Part shown: piece by piece, positions 12,697-19,898 of the stretch
Numbering within the stretch: the first letter of the stretch is position 1
Layout of the letters: each line of letters begins with the position of its first letter
Origin: Cladopsammia gracilis
Taxonomy: Eukaryota; Cnidaria; Anthozoa; Scleractinia; Dendrophylliidae
Assembly (NCBI GenBank): GCA_022457155.1
Contig: JAJGOT010000020.1
Coordinates: 576,001 to 640,000 of the forward strand
Reading direction: 5' to 3'
DNA length: 64,000 nt
The notes under the pieces: model-generated
Seen by the model: only the letters and a program-made list of their open reading frames with translations
Told to the model about the DNA's origin: nothing
Database searches by the model: none
Program-made: the position numbers and the translations under genes

Positions 12697-12917
12697 GGGA
12701 ACTTTAGATCCGACTACGAGTACGAGATTGAGTACGAGTACGACTTTTCAAACCTATTTCGTGCGCTTTAGATAACCATTTATCACACCAATTTAGAGTT
12801 TCCTTATCTTCTGGTCTGCAACAGGAAGAACCGACAGCTCTCGGGGTGTGTCTGGCTTTAAATTCAGAAGTCGTTCTCGTATTCAATCTCATACTCGTAC
12901 TCAAATCTAAAGCTCCC
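12697..12917. mobile_element. MITE with about 50-bp terminal inverted repeats
   Basis: The left end, GGGAACTTTAGATCCGACTA, is followed by CGAGTACGAG words. The right end is the near-perfect complement and ends GATTTAGA/GGGAG-like. The length is about 221 bp. A 71-codon minus-strand frame inside it is a by-product. Confidence 0.75.
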
Positions 12918-13064
12918 AATTCACGAGTTGGCTCGCTGAGGAGCCTTTGATTGTAATGATGGGTCGCTCAAATATGAGCCAGCGATGTGTAGAGCATTTC
13001 TTATTCACGGGTTTGTTCACAGGAGACTTTGATTTTTTAAAATCAATTTAAACCGTTATTTGAA

Positions 13065-13070
13065 CCTTTT
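13065..13070. repeat. Polinton target-site duplication, left (CCTTTT)
   Basis: CCTTTT directly precedes the element's AGTAGTTGATATT end and is repeated exactly at 33561-33566. Six-bp duplications are typical of Polinton integration. Confidence 0.93.
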
Positions 13071-13347
13071 AGTAGTTGATATTAGCCACTTTTGAGACAG
13101 TCCAAATTTCTCCCAGTTTAAGCAGTTCACAAGAATTCTAAAAAATCCTCAAAAATTCGTCGAGTTCCGCCATTTTTCACACAATTGATAATTTCTTCAA
13201 ATCTGCTCAATCTATCAGAATTGTGATGATTCTGCTGAATTTAGCTGGTGAAAAATTCTTTGTTAATTGCCTAAATCAGCAGGAAATGAATTGTGTGAAA
13301 ACTGGGAGAAATTTGGGCTGTCTCAAAAGTGGCTAATATCAACTACT
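13071..13347 (+). repeat. Polinton terminal unit, left (277 bp, palindromic tips)
   Basis: The outer and inner 49 or so bases of this unit are inverted complements (AGTAGTTGATATTAGCCACT… and …AGTGGCTAATATCAACTACT) with one mismatch. The middle of about 180 bp is unique. The same unit occurs at the right end in direct, not inverted, orientation. Confidence 0.93.
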
Positions 13348-13390
13348 GACTGCTAAAAATGAGCACAAAAAATAATCTTGAAATTAGGCA
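13348..13390 (+). repeat. Inner inverted repeat, left
   Basis: Begins GACTGCTAAAAATGAGCAC; its complement lies at 33241-33283 with a few differences. This is the true inverted part of the terminal repeat. Confidence 0.88.
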
Positions 13391-13468
13391 TTCTGAAAAA
13401 ATCTTTCCCTAAATTCTGCAGCGGCCAAATTCCATCCAAAACTCAAAAAAATCTCTTCCGGCAAGAAA

Positions 13469-14058
13469 ATGTCTGATTCCGAAGAAGAAGAAATCGATTT
13501 CACTCCTGAAATTATTCGAGAAACCCTCACAACATGGCATTCTCCCAAAAATGACAGGCTGGAACATTTCAAAGATATCATTCGGCAAAATCAGGGAAAC
13601 GTCAGGGGAAAAAAAATGAAATTTCACTCAAAGATCTCGAATTTTATGAAAAAGAAATTCTCTCCCAAATTCCCCGTGACGAAATCACAAGAAAAAAAGT
13701 CAGGGATTTCGTCAAAGCTTCCAAATGGAAAAAAGTCAATGGCCGCGATCATGAAATTTTCAATCATATAACAGGCCACGACGGAAATGATTATGAGCAC
13801 CTGGAAAAATTCCTCATCGACGACTTTAAATATTTTTCACTTGCATATAATGACCTTCATCTCAGCAGAGACAAGTTTCTCAGCAGAGACAAGTTTCTCA
13901 ATTGCAATCAAGTTCTTTTCGCCCTGTTGAAGAAGAACGGTTTCAACCCCAATGAAGATGATTTCAAACTGCTCAAAACTCCATCCAGCCGGGCGAAACA
14001 AGAAAAAATAATCCAAACAATCTTCAAAAAATGTCATTGGAAAGAAAATGGATCTTGA
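13469..14058 (+). CDS. VLTF3-like late transcription factor (frame-shifted)
   Basis: Translation starts at 13469 (GAAAATG context) with an acidic N-terminus (MSDSEEEE). The frame must move by -1 at the 8-A run 13609-13616 to continue to the stop at 14056-14058. The downstream part resembles the C-terminal region of poxvirus/NCLDV VLTF3-like factors, with the pattern SRDKFLNCNQVLFALLKKNG, then LLK, then a terminal KKCHW. VLTF3 proteins act in late viral transcription. The 8-A run is in frame as A_AAA_AAA, so programmed slippage is possible, but I see no strong downstream structure. A one-base loss is equally likely. An 18-bp tandem duplication at 13861-13896 repeats LSRDKF. Family call is by pattern only. 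Confidence 0.6.
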
Positions 14059-14398
14059 AAAAGCATTTTCCAGTGAAGCCGAGCGAAGCGAAGCGAGCGA
14101 AGCGAGTGACCATGAAGATTGTTCCACATGCTCAGAGGAAGAAATAAGAAGCGACGATGAAACTCCCACCACTTCAGACGAGGAATTCATTGTGTCTGAT
14201 TCGGAGATGGAGGAAGCTGAGCGAAGCGACGAAATCGAAGACTCAATTGAACTCCTTTTTGAGTCATTTGTCAATCTCCAGGAGGAACACAAGATTCTCA
14301 AAAAGGAACTCCAAAAGCAAAGTTGCCTCCTGTGGGAAATCCACCGGGAATTGAAAGAAAGTAAAGCGAGCGAGCCGAGCCGTGCGAAGCGATGCTAA
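14048..14398 (+). CDS. Acidic protein with C-terminal coiled coil, unknown function
   Basis: A 116-residue frame overlapping the VLTF3-like stop by 11 bp. The first 75 residues are dominated by Glu, Asp and Ser, the composition of an activation-like or disordered acidic tail. Residues about 75-105 (LFESFVNLQEEHKILKKEL) look like a coiled coil. Three stretches of GAGCGAAGC-type repeats lie inside the gene (14077-14110, 14217-14231, 14363-14395). They encode the Ala-Glu-Arg-Ser runs and were probably acquired as DNA repeats. No family recognised. Confidence 0.6.
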   Translation: MDLEKAFSSEAERSEASEASDHEDCSTCSEEEIRSDDETPTTSDEEFIVSDSEMEEAERSDEIEDSIELLFESFVNLQEEHKILKKELQKQSCLLWEIHRELKESKASEPSRAKRC

Positions 14399-14509
14399 GC
14401 GGTGTTTTGAAATAACAGACTTTGTGAATATTAATGTAGAATATTCTTGAAAGGGGGTTTTCCCTTAAAAAGCATTGTTGACATATGGTTACTATAGCTT
14501 TGGCTTTAA

Positions 14510-14537
14510 TTTTATGCAAGACGCGTCTTGCATAAAA
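14510..14537. terminator. 28-bp perfect palindrome
   Basis: Arms TTTTATGCAAG around the centre ACGCGT. It lies downstream of the acidic gene and upstream of the convergent integrase end, so a transcript-end hairpin is a reasonable guess. Confidence 0.5.
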
Positions 14538-14608
14538 ATGAAACTTCAGAAAAGTGATTAACGTGTTTTTCGCCATCATGAACAAGAAGAGATTTACAGA
14601 ATAATTTT

Positions 14609-14624
14609 GTCTAACGCGTTAGAC
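14609..14624. repeat. 16-bp palindrome GTCTAACGCGTTAGAC, left of the minisatellite
   Basis: A perfect palindrome; an extended copy at 15085-15104 brackets the minisatellite on the other side. Confidence 0.85.
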
Positions 14625-14639
14625 AGTTTTTCGGGGAAT

Positions 14640-15084
14640 AAATGGAATTTTCCCAAGATTTTTTTCAGCGGAATATTTTTTTAGTCAAAAAAATATTTCC
14701 CTCAGATTTCAGCGGAATATTTTTTTCCAGAATTTTTTCAGCGGAATATTTTTTCCAGAATTTTTCAGCGGAATGTTTTTTCCAGAATTTTTCAGCGGAA
14801 TATTTTTTCAGCGGAATATTTTTTTCCAGAATTTTTTTCAGCGGAATATTTCTTCCAGAATTTTTTCAGCGGAATATTTTTTCCAGAATTTTTCAGCGGA
14901 ATATGTTTTTCCAGAATTTTTCAGCGGAATATTTTTTTCAGCGGAATGTTTTTTCCAGAATTTTTCAGCGGAATATTTTTTTCAGCGGAATATTTTTTCC
15001 AGAATTTTTTTCAGCGGAATATTTCTTCCAGAATTTTTTCAGCGGAATATTTTTTCCAGAATTTTTTTCAGCGGAATATTTTTT
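14640..15084. repeat. T-rich minisatellite (TTCAGCGGAATATTTTTTCC units)
   Basis: About 15 units of roughly 28 bp, alternating TTTTTTCAGCGGAATATT and TTTTCCAGAA. Some units are shortened to the GCGGAATAT half. Long plus-strand frames (FFQNFSAEY repeats) result from stop-free units and are not supported as genes. It separates the convergent left gene pair from the integrase. Confidence 0.88.
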
Positions 15085-15104
15085 GTGTCTAACGCGTTAG
15101 ACAC
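15085..15104. terminator. 20-bp perfect palindrome overlapping the integrase stop
   Basis: GTGTCTAACGCGTTAGACAC. The integrase stop codon (15097-15099 on the minus strand) lies inside it, so the transcript would end in a hairpin. It is the extended twin of 14609-14624. Confidence 0.7.
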
Positions 15105-16197
15105 CAAGCTTTTCCACATCGCTCAATGGAACCCAAGAATTAAATTTGTCAGGGTAACTTTTCCATTTTACAAGCGCGAGTTTTCGCTTATTATCGCGGC
15201 GAATAACTTTTTCAATTCGAAACACATCTTGCGTTGTCTTTTGAAGTTCCGCCTCGTAAAATGATCCGGTGATTGATTCTCCCAACAGATCAACTAATTT
15301 ATACGTTACAGGGTTTGTGTTCTTTATTTCGTCAATCACAAATATCTCCTCTGTCCAATTCGGGGTGAAACCCTTGTCAAATAATTGCCGTTTAAACTTT
15401 GAAATTCTCACCCTGTCGCCAACCCTGAATTTTGCTGGGTTGTGTTTAGCATAAATTAAATCTCCGTATAAATTAGCGAAAACCTTTTTCTCATTTTCCT
15501 GTTTGCTCGCCTCTGCGGGAGTCATCCGAATGCTCGAATGAAAACAGTGGTTATATTCATCCAGTAATTTGCCAAGTTTGTCCCAGTATATTGTTTTGTT
15601 GTTAGCAGAAAACATCCGGAAGAGTTTCTCCTTAAAAGACCTGTTCCAGCGCTCAACAACAGATGCCTTTTCTTCGTTTTGTGTTGTGTACAATTTTACC
15701 CCATTCTTATCAAGCAGATTTTTCATTGTTGCGTTGAAAAATTCAGACCCTTTGTCACTCCAAAGCATCTTCGGTTTTCGCCCCTTGAATATATCTCGGA
15801 AAGCATCAGCCACTGTTTGACCTCGCTTGTCTTTCAGGGGGCGAATCCAACCGAATTTTGAGAAAACATCGATCACCATCAGCAGGTATCTGATCCCTTT
15901 ATTCCACCTCGAAAATTTCCCCATCTCGACCAGATCAGCCGCCCAGATGTTGTCAATCCCATATGCTATGACTCGCCTCATTGGAAAGCGCCGCCTGATT
16001 GGCCGGTGTAATTCGTTTGCCAGATTTTGAGTCCACTGGCCTTCACTCAAAATCTTTTCCCGTTTTTTGGAGCGCCGAGACCCAGTTTTTGTTTTGCTTG
16101 AATTGTGTTTCTCGCCAAAGCATGACCCCACTGTCTTTCTTTCCAGGGAATGGCATCCAAAGCGGCAACCATTTTCCTGTCTGCTTCGTTCTTGCAT
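15097..16197 (-). CDS. Polinton integrase (retroviral-type DDE) with C-terminal chromodomain
   Basis: Catalyses integration of the element. In the ORF counted from the ATG at 16197, the catalytic acids are D88 (WAADLVEM), D148 (LWSDKGSEF) and E182 (VERWNRS). A C-terminal chromodomain at about 325-364 (FRIEKVI…VKWKSYPDKFNSWVP) may guide target choice. Conserved Polinton sequence (LANELHRPIRRRFP) begins only after the PLA2 gene's stop, so residues 1-45 are out-of-frame PLA2 coding DNA and that ATG may not be used. The integrase lies in the -1 frame of PLA2 and is joined to it by a canonical slippery site. I favour synthesis as a PLA2-integrase fusion by frameshifting. The next internal Met, at 15981, would drop the conserved N-terminal piece. 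Confidence 0.93.
   Translation of the reverse strand: MQERSRQENGCRFGCHSLERKTVGSCFGEKHNSSKTKTGSRRSKKREKILSEGQWTQNLANELHRPIRRRFPMRRVIAYGIDNIWAADLVEMGKFSRWNKGIRYLLMVIDVFSKFGWIRPLKDKRGQTVADAFRDIFKGRKPKMLWSDKGSEFFNATMKNLLDKNGVKLYTTQNEEKASVVERWNRSFKEKLFRMFSANNKTIYWDKLGKLLDEYNHCFHSSIRMTPAEASKQENEKKVFANLYGDLIYAKHNPAKFRVGDRVRISKFKRQLFDKGFTPNWTEEIFVIDEIKNTNPVTYKLVDLLGESITGSFYEAELQKTTQDVFRIEKVIRRDNKRKLALVKWKSYPDKFNSWVPLSDVEKLGV
16045..16068 (-). promoter_or_regulatory. Candidate -1 ribosomal frameshift signal, PLA2 to integrase
   Basis: Read on the minus strand: the heptamer AAAAAAC (16068-16062) is in frame as A_AAA_AAC at the end of the PLA2 gene. A 6-nt spacer (GGGAAA) follows. Then comes a stem with perfect 11-bp arms, AGATTTTGAGT (16055-16045) and ACTCAAAATCT (16032-16022), around a 12-nt loop. 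The PLA2 stop lies inside the stem. A -1 slip enters exactly the integrase frame (Lys-Lys-Arg). The layout matches known retroviral signals; function is inferred. Confidence 0.8.
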
Positions 16198-16841
16198 TTG
16201 CGCGGATCCGCTTTCTTTGCGCAGACTGAATAATCAACATCGTGCTGCATAGCAACTGCGTCTGTTTTTCCTGTGGGCTGCTGCATAATTTCGAGAATTT
16301 TTCCCTTTTCATCAAATCTGACTTGCTTATCCAATGGGTTCCAGGGGCCTGTATAATTATGCCCTGGGAGGGTGAAACCTTTCTTTGGTCTTGGCAGCTT
16401 TCCAATCAGGGAATGAACATCTAAAGCACCCCCATCCAAATCTGCTCGATCTGTTTTATATTTTCTGTTTGGCCTAATCGCCGTGGACAGCTCATTCATC
16501 ATATCAGCAGAGGTTTTGGCAAGAAATGGTTTCATCTTGTCCAGGGCAAAATCCAATGCTTTCTTTTGAGTGTTTTTATTTCGCAACAATTCACTGGCTC
16601 CATAACGACCCATTTCAACTGTCTTTTTTCCCAACCAAGGCAGCGCATGCGCGACGCCAGTCAGCGCAAGTTCACCGATGCCCTCACCTTGTGAGGGCCG
16701 ACTCAGTTTCCCGACACCGCTCCGCGGGTCGCTCCGCTCGCTTTCACAAATCTTGTTTTTTTGATTCCGCAGGAAGCGCAATGGCAAAACCACATCTTTC
16801 TGCCATTTTTTGCAGTCTGGAATCCAGTTGGTTTCACGCAT
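16047..16841 (-). CDS. PLA2-domain virion protein (parvovirus VP1u-like)
   Basis: 264 residues from the ATG at 16841, which directly follows an in-frame TGA. Residues about 155-225 match the secreted-type phospholipase A2 fold shared by parvovirus and Polinton/adintovirus proteins. A calcium-loop-like segment, LPGHNYTGPWNPLDKQ (158-173), is followed by the catalytic pair His200-Asp201 in MQHDVDYS. Residues 54-82 are amphipathic (GIGELALTGVAHALPWLG). The family releases virions across endosomal membranes; that role here is inferred. The first 46 or so codons overlap the small Cys-rich gene in another frame, so the real N-terminus is uncertain. The 3' end holds the frameshift signal to integrase. 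Confidence 0.85.
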   Translation of the reverse strand: MRETNWIPDCKKWQKDVVLPLRFLRNQKNKICESERSDPRSGVGKLSRPSQGEGIGELALTGVAHALPWLGKKTVEMGRYGASELLRNKNTQKKALDFALDKMKPFLAKTSADMMNELSTAIRPNRKYKTDRADLDGGALDVHSLIGKLPRPKKGFTLPGHNYTGPWNPLDKQVRFDEKGKILEIMQQPTGKTDAVAMQHDVDYSVCAKKADPRKCKNEADRKMVAALDAIPWKERQWGHALARNTIQAKQKLGLGAPKNGKRF

Positions 16842-16879
16842 TCAGTTTGTTTTTTCTCCTTCACGCAATATGATTTCAT
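16703..16879 (-). CDS. Small Cys-rich protein, DUF5679-like zinc ribbon
   Basis: 58 residues from the ATG at 16879 (GAAAATG context). The product starts MKSYCVKEKKQTEC and has a second knuckle, WFCHCASCGIKKTRF. This resembles small DUF5679-type zinc ribbons that begin MKxYCVKC. The second Cys of the first knuckle is Glu here, so metal binding may be altered. It overlaps the PLA2 start by 139 bp. Function unknown; it may be a distinct gene between protease and PLA2. Confidence 0.5.
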   Translation of the reverse strand: MKSYCVKEKKQTECVKPTGFQTAKNGRKMWFCHCASCGIKKTRFVKASGATRGAVSGN

Positions 16880-16881
16880 TT

Positions 16882-17316
16882 TCAATCGAAATATTCTTTT
16901 ATGAATTTCTCATTCTCCCCCGAGTCAGTCAGACTGAGAGGCTGGAGAATATCATAGAAATCTTTCCCCTGCGACCATTGATGGAGGAAGAAGAGGCAAT
17001 AATACCCGCAAAGAACGCTGTCTATGTTTTGATATTGACTGCTGTTCCAAATCACCGGTTTGGAACTTTTGAATTCCTGGGGAAATCCCATCCCAAAAGA
17101 GTCGAAATACCACGTGAATTTCTGTCCGGGGGCGCAGCACACCCAGTGAGTTCCGGCATTTTCAAGCGAATCAAGATTGATAATGCAGGGGCTGTGTTCT
17201 CGGGGCATGGCTTCATCCCTGGCGAAAATCCCTTTGAAATTGGGAATTTTCAGAAAATCAATCCACTGGAGAAGATCAAGGTTGCTCAGGGGTTTGTTCA
17301 CGAATTTAGGTTTCAC
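16882..17316 (-). CDS. Adenain-type cysteine protease
   Basis: Virion maturation protease of the adenovirus/Polinton family (C5-like, Ulp1 fold). Numbered from 17316, the catalytic set is His57 (GTHWVCC), Asp72 (YFDSFG), Gln94 or 96 (SSQYQN) and Cys103 (VLCGYYC). The conserved N-terminal segment (LSNLDLLQWIDFLKI) is present but has no ATG ahead of it. The first candidate codon is GTG at 17316, overlapping the pX stop, and the frame stays open upstream inside pX. The protease is in the -1 frame of pX, where a 7-A heptamer is in frame (17397-17391). Expression as a pX-protease fusion is therefore likely; a non-AUG start is the alternative. Confidence 0.92.
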   Translation of the reverse strand: MKPKFVNKPLSNLDLLQWIDFLKIPNFKGIFARDEAMPREHSPCIINLDSLENAGTHWVCCAPGQKFTWYFDSFGMGFPQEFKSSKPVIWNSSQYQNIDSVLCGYYCLFFLHQWSQGKDFYDILQPLSLTDSGENEKFIKEYFD

Positions 17317-18185
17317 AATATTGCCTCGAGAACTGGGATGTTGTTGAATGGACTTTTCGATCCCAGCAGAAGTCCCGTTCCTTTTTTGGATTTTTTTCCC
17401 ATCCCAATTTTTCGTCCCCAGGTTCCGATGAATGGAGGCGGGCGTTGGAAGGGAGCTCCCAATCTTGGAGCTCCTTTTCCTTTGGGGCGACCAACTCTTG
17501 GCGCTCCTTTTCCCTTTGGGCGACCAACTCTTGGAGCGCCTTCTCCTTTCAGTCGAGGTCGCGGCTGCGCCGCTCCCTTCCCAAACAAATTTTTCACCAT
17601 GTCCAGCGCCAGTGGAATTCCGATGGAAGCCAGCACAGTTCCCAACAATCCACCAGATTGTTTTGCTGATGGTTTTATCGTCAGTTGTCCTCCTGATTTC
17701 AGGGCAGTCAAAATATCCTGTTTCTGCTTATTTGTCAACAAATGTTTATTGTCAATCAGTTTCTGAATTTTATCTGGGGGAATGAGAAACCCCCCCGTTT
17801 GCCCGCCTCCCTTCCCGCTTATCTTTTTCACGACTTGACTCGCTCCTTCACTCGCCAAACCAGCCAATGCTGACAGTCCAAGTGTCTTTGCCAGGGTAGG
17901 CGCCAGGGAACGAGCCAGGGGAACAATAGCAGAGAAAAGACTTCCGCCTTGCTTCATTACCTTTCGGATTTGCGTTTTTGATATCTTGATTTCAACTCCC
18001 TTTCCCTGAGATGCGGCTTTGCCGATTCGTTTTATTTGATTGGCTGTCAGCATCAGTTCATCATTTCCGCTTGTTTGTTTGCCACCCAATCTCAGGGTGA
18101 TAGGGCTTTTTGTTCGGAATGCTCTTCCAAGCTTCTTTTTTTGCCCTTCCGACAGATTTACTTTATATGGGTGATATGTTGTCAT
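17313..18185 (-). CDS. Basic pX-like virion protein
   Basis: Starts at 18185 (TTTAAAATG); an upstream ATG at 18200 lacks that context. About 290 residues. The N-terminal part (LSEGQKKKLGRAF…ITLRLGG…LTANQIKRI) is typical of a conserved Polinton virion protein. A hydrophobic Ala/Leu-rich segment (IVPLARSLAPTLAKTLGLSA) follows at about 90-110. A Lys/Arg/Gly/Pro-rich tail has a triplicated GRPKGKGAPR-type repeat. It could bind DNA or membranes, like adenovirus core or minor proteins; this is inference. It lies directly after the capsid gene. Its 3' end overlaps protease in the -1 frame. Confidence 0.8.
   Translation of the reverse strand: MTTYHPYKVNLSEGQKKKLGRAFRTKSPITLRLGGKQTSGNDELMLTANQIKRIGKAASQGKGVEIKISKTQIRKVMKQGGSLFSAIVPLARSLAPTLAKTLGLSALAGLASEGASQVVKKISGKGGGQTGGFLIPPDKIQKLIDNKHLLTNKQKQDILTALKSGGQLTIKPSAKQSGGLLGTVLASIGIPLALDMVKNLFGKGAAQPRPRLKGEGAPRVGRPKGKGAPRVGRPKGKGAPRLGAPFQRPPPFIGTWGRKIGMGKKSKKGTGLLLGSKSPFNNIPVLEAIL
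17333..17397 (-). promoter_or_regulatory. Candidate -1 frameshift signal with H-type pseudoknot, pX to protease
   Basis: Minus strand: AAAAAAA (17397-17391) in frame as A_AAA_AAA, preceded by GG. Downstream, stem 1 is GGACTT (17375-17370) with AAGTCC (17355-17350). Stem 2 is CTGGGAT (17366-17360) with ATCCCAG (17339-17333). These interleave as an H-type pseudoknot. The heptamer-to-stem gap is 15 nt, longer than the usual 5-9. Supports a fusion, less cleanly than the PLA2-integrase site. Confidence 0.6.
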
Positions 18186-18218
18186 TTTAAATGATAACAT
18201 ATGTTTTCAGATCACACG

Positions 18219-19499
18219 TCACACGATAACCAGCTCATTTCCAATCTTATCGATTTTCACTTCTTCTTCATAGAGAACAATGGCATGTACATTGAAGTTT
18301 GCAGCTGCATCTGCGTTCAATCGATATCTGAATATCAACTGCTTGGGATCTCTTGCTGGTTTTTCAGTTTGATAAGTCAGATCGAAATAGATCAACGGGA
18401 AAAGAGAATTGAAATTGGCCAGATTCAGTTGCGTTCCAGTGTTGTAGTCATTTTTCCTCATTGCATAAGCCATGACATCCTGGAAAATCCTTACTTTTGA
18501 TTCACTGTCGTACTCTTTTTCCGGGTGGAAAACTCCGTTTCCATATTCCAGCCGGCAGTTCAACAAGGATGAGTTTTCATTGTCCGCATTCAGCTTGAAA
18601 GTGTCCATCAGATAAGGGCTATCTTCTTCTTTAGCGGCATCATTGGTTCTTTTAAGATAAACAAAAATATGCTTAACATTGTCAATACTTGCGGATATCT
18701 GGAAGAATCCTGATGACTGCGTAGGAGCTGATTCTGCATATATCTCCCTCAGATATTTCCATTGCGTTTCTTTCAGGAATGAACTGACAAATTTGTCATA
18801 AAGAGAATCTTTCGGTGTCAATCTGGGGACCCAAAGCAAAAACCTATTCACAACAACTCTTCCAGCATCAGTGCCATTAGCCATATGAATTAATTCATTA
18901 TCCTGTTGAATCTTAATCTCAAATTGCAGCTGCATGGACACAAGCATCTTATCCTCCAACTCTTCGAAAAAGGAAAAGCGATTCAGGGAAATGATTGTGT
19001 TAATGTTCTTTGCACCGTGGGTTCCATCGTCTCTCACTGCTTGCGATTGTATCCTGCGAGCTTCAAATCCTGCATTCGTATTAGCGGTTGTTGCATCAGT
19101 ATCCAAATACCAGAAACTGTTCTTGGCGACTGATCTGCTGAAGTCATCGGAGTATTCTAGCAAATTTTTAATAAAAGTAACGTTGTGCAGATTATCAGTC
19201 TCATAAACAATCTTTCCAGCAGAACTAATCTTCAGGTGATTAATCAGGGAATGAGCGCCATTGATCACTGTGATTCTGTCAGCTGCGGCATACCCAGCGC
19301 CGTCTGCTATTTTCTGGAGTTGAAATTGCACTTCAAAATAAGCATTATACCAATCATAGAATGCGGATCGGTCATTAATCGTGAATTTATAACCACTTTT
19401 TTGTTGATGTTGCCCATTAGCTGGAGCTCGGATTGTGTCATTCAGCTGGAAGCGCACTAATTCATTTCTTTGAAGATATTCATTCGATCGAAAAGCCAT
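18219..19499 (-). CDS. Polinton major capsid protein (double jelly-roll, hexon-like)
   Basis: 426 residues from a TATAAAATG start. The sequence matches the widely conserved Polinton family often annotated in animals as F54H12.2-like. It has a RSAFYDWYNAYFEVQF segment near 50-65, INGAHSLINHLKISSAGKIVYE near 80-100, and FIKNLLEYSDDFSRS near 108-122. The alternating beta-rich pattern without membrane segments fits a capsomer protein. Polinton capsid proteins of this kind are double jelly-rolls forming the icosahedral shell. It lies between the small basic protein (6-bp gap) and pX (33-bp gap to the preferred start). Intact. Confidence 0.85.
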   Translation of the reverse strand: MAFRSNEYLQRNELVRFQLNDTIRAPANGQHQQKSGYKFTINDRSAFYDWYNAYFEVQFQLQKIADGAGYAAADRITVINGAHSLINHLKISSAGKIVYETDNLHNVTFIKNLLEYSDDFSRSVAKNSFWYLDTDATTANTNAGFEARRIQSQAVRDDGTHGAKNINTIISLNRFSFFEELEDKMLVSMQLQFEIKIQQDNELIHMANGTDAGRVVVNRFLLWVPRLTPKDSLYDKFVSSFLKETQWKYLREIYAESAPTQSSGFFQISASIDNVKHIFVYLKRTNDAAKEEDSPYLMDTFKLNADNENSSLLNCRLEYGNGVFHPEKEYDSESKVRIFQDVMAYAMRKNDYNTGTQLNLANFNSLFPLIYFDLTYQTEKPARDPKQLIFRYRLNADAAANFNVHAIVLYEEEVKIDKIGNELVIV

Positions 19500-19505
19500 T
19501 TTATA

Positions 19506-19898
19506 TTATTTTTTTCTTTTTCGGATGCCTTGCCCAGAGATCAACCTGTTCAATATGGCATCAGAACTTTCTCCGGAGGTTGACGCAGGGGCTGATTGTG
19601 GTCGAGCTGGTGGCTTTGTTTTGCCTGGTGGCTTCCCCTTTCTCATGTTTTCCAGTTTTTTCATGATCAAATCGCCAGATTTTTCAACTGCTTTTTTGCC
19701 GAGTTTATCCCCAGCGTGAGAAATTCCTGATTCCAAGGCTTTTTTCGCAATGGGTTTCGCGAATTTATTGAAGACGACTGATGCGACCTTCCTCATTGGT
19801 TTGAAAATATTATCTACAATGACACCTGTTCCTTTGTGCCGATAAACAAACCGTCCCAGCTGGGGGTGGAAAAAACGAGAGAATTCATAACTTTTCAT
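19506..19898 (-). CDS. Small basic virion-associated protein, unknown function
   Basis: 130 residues from an AATAAAATG start; the ATG overlaps the penton-like stop (ATGA). The start MKSYEFSRFFHPQLGRF is followed by a Lys/Ala-rich amphipathic helix region (about 35-85). A Pro/Lys-rich linker and a basic end (GIRKRKK) that could be a nuclear-localisation signal complete it. The position between the two capsid genes suggests a virion or assembly role. No family recognised. Confidence 0.75.
   Translation of the reverse strand: MKSYEFSRFFHPQLGRFVYRHKGTGVIVDNIFKPMRKVASVVFNKFAKPIAKKALESGISHAGDKLGKKAVEKSGDLIMKKLENMRKGKPPGKTKPPARPQSAPASTSGESSDAILNRLISGQGIRKRKK

Noticed and set aside
14642..15264. Plus-strand ORFs rich in FFQNFSAEY
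   Set aside because: By-products of the T-rich minisatellite; the second one also runs antisense through the integrase end.
16810..17766. 318-codon plus-strand ORF opposite protease and pX
   Set aside because: Antisense shadow of two well-supported genes.
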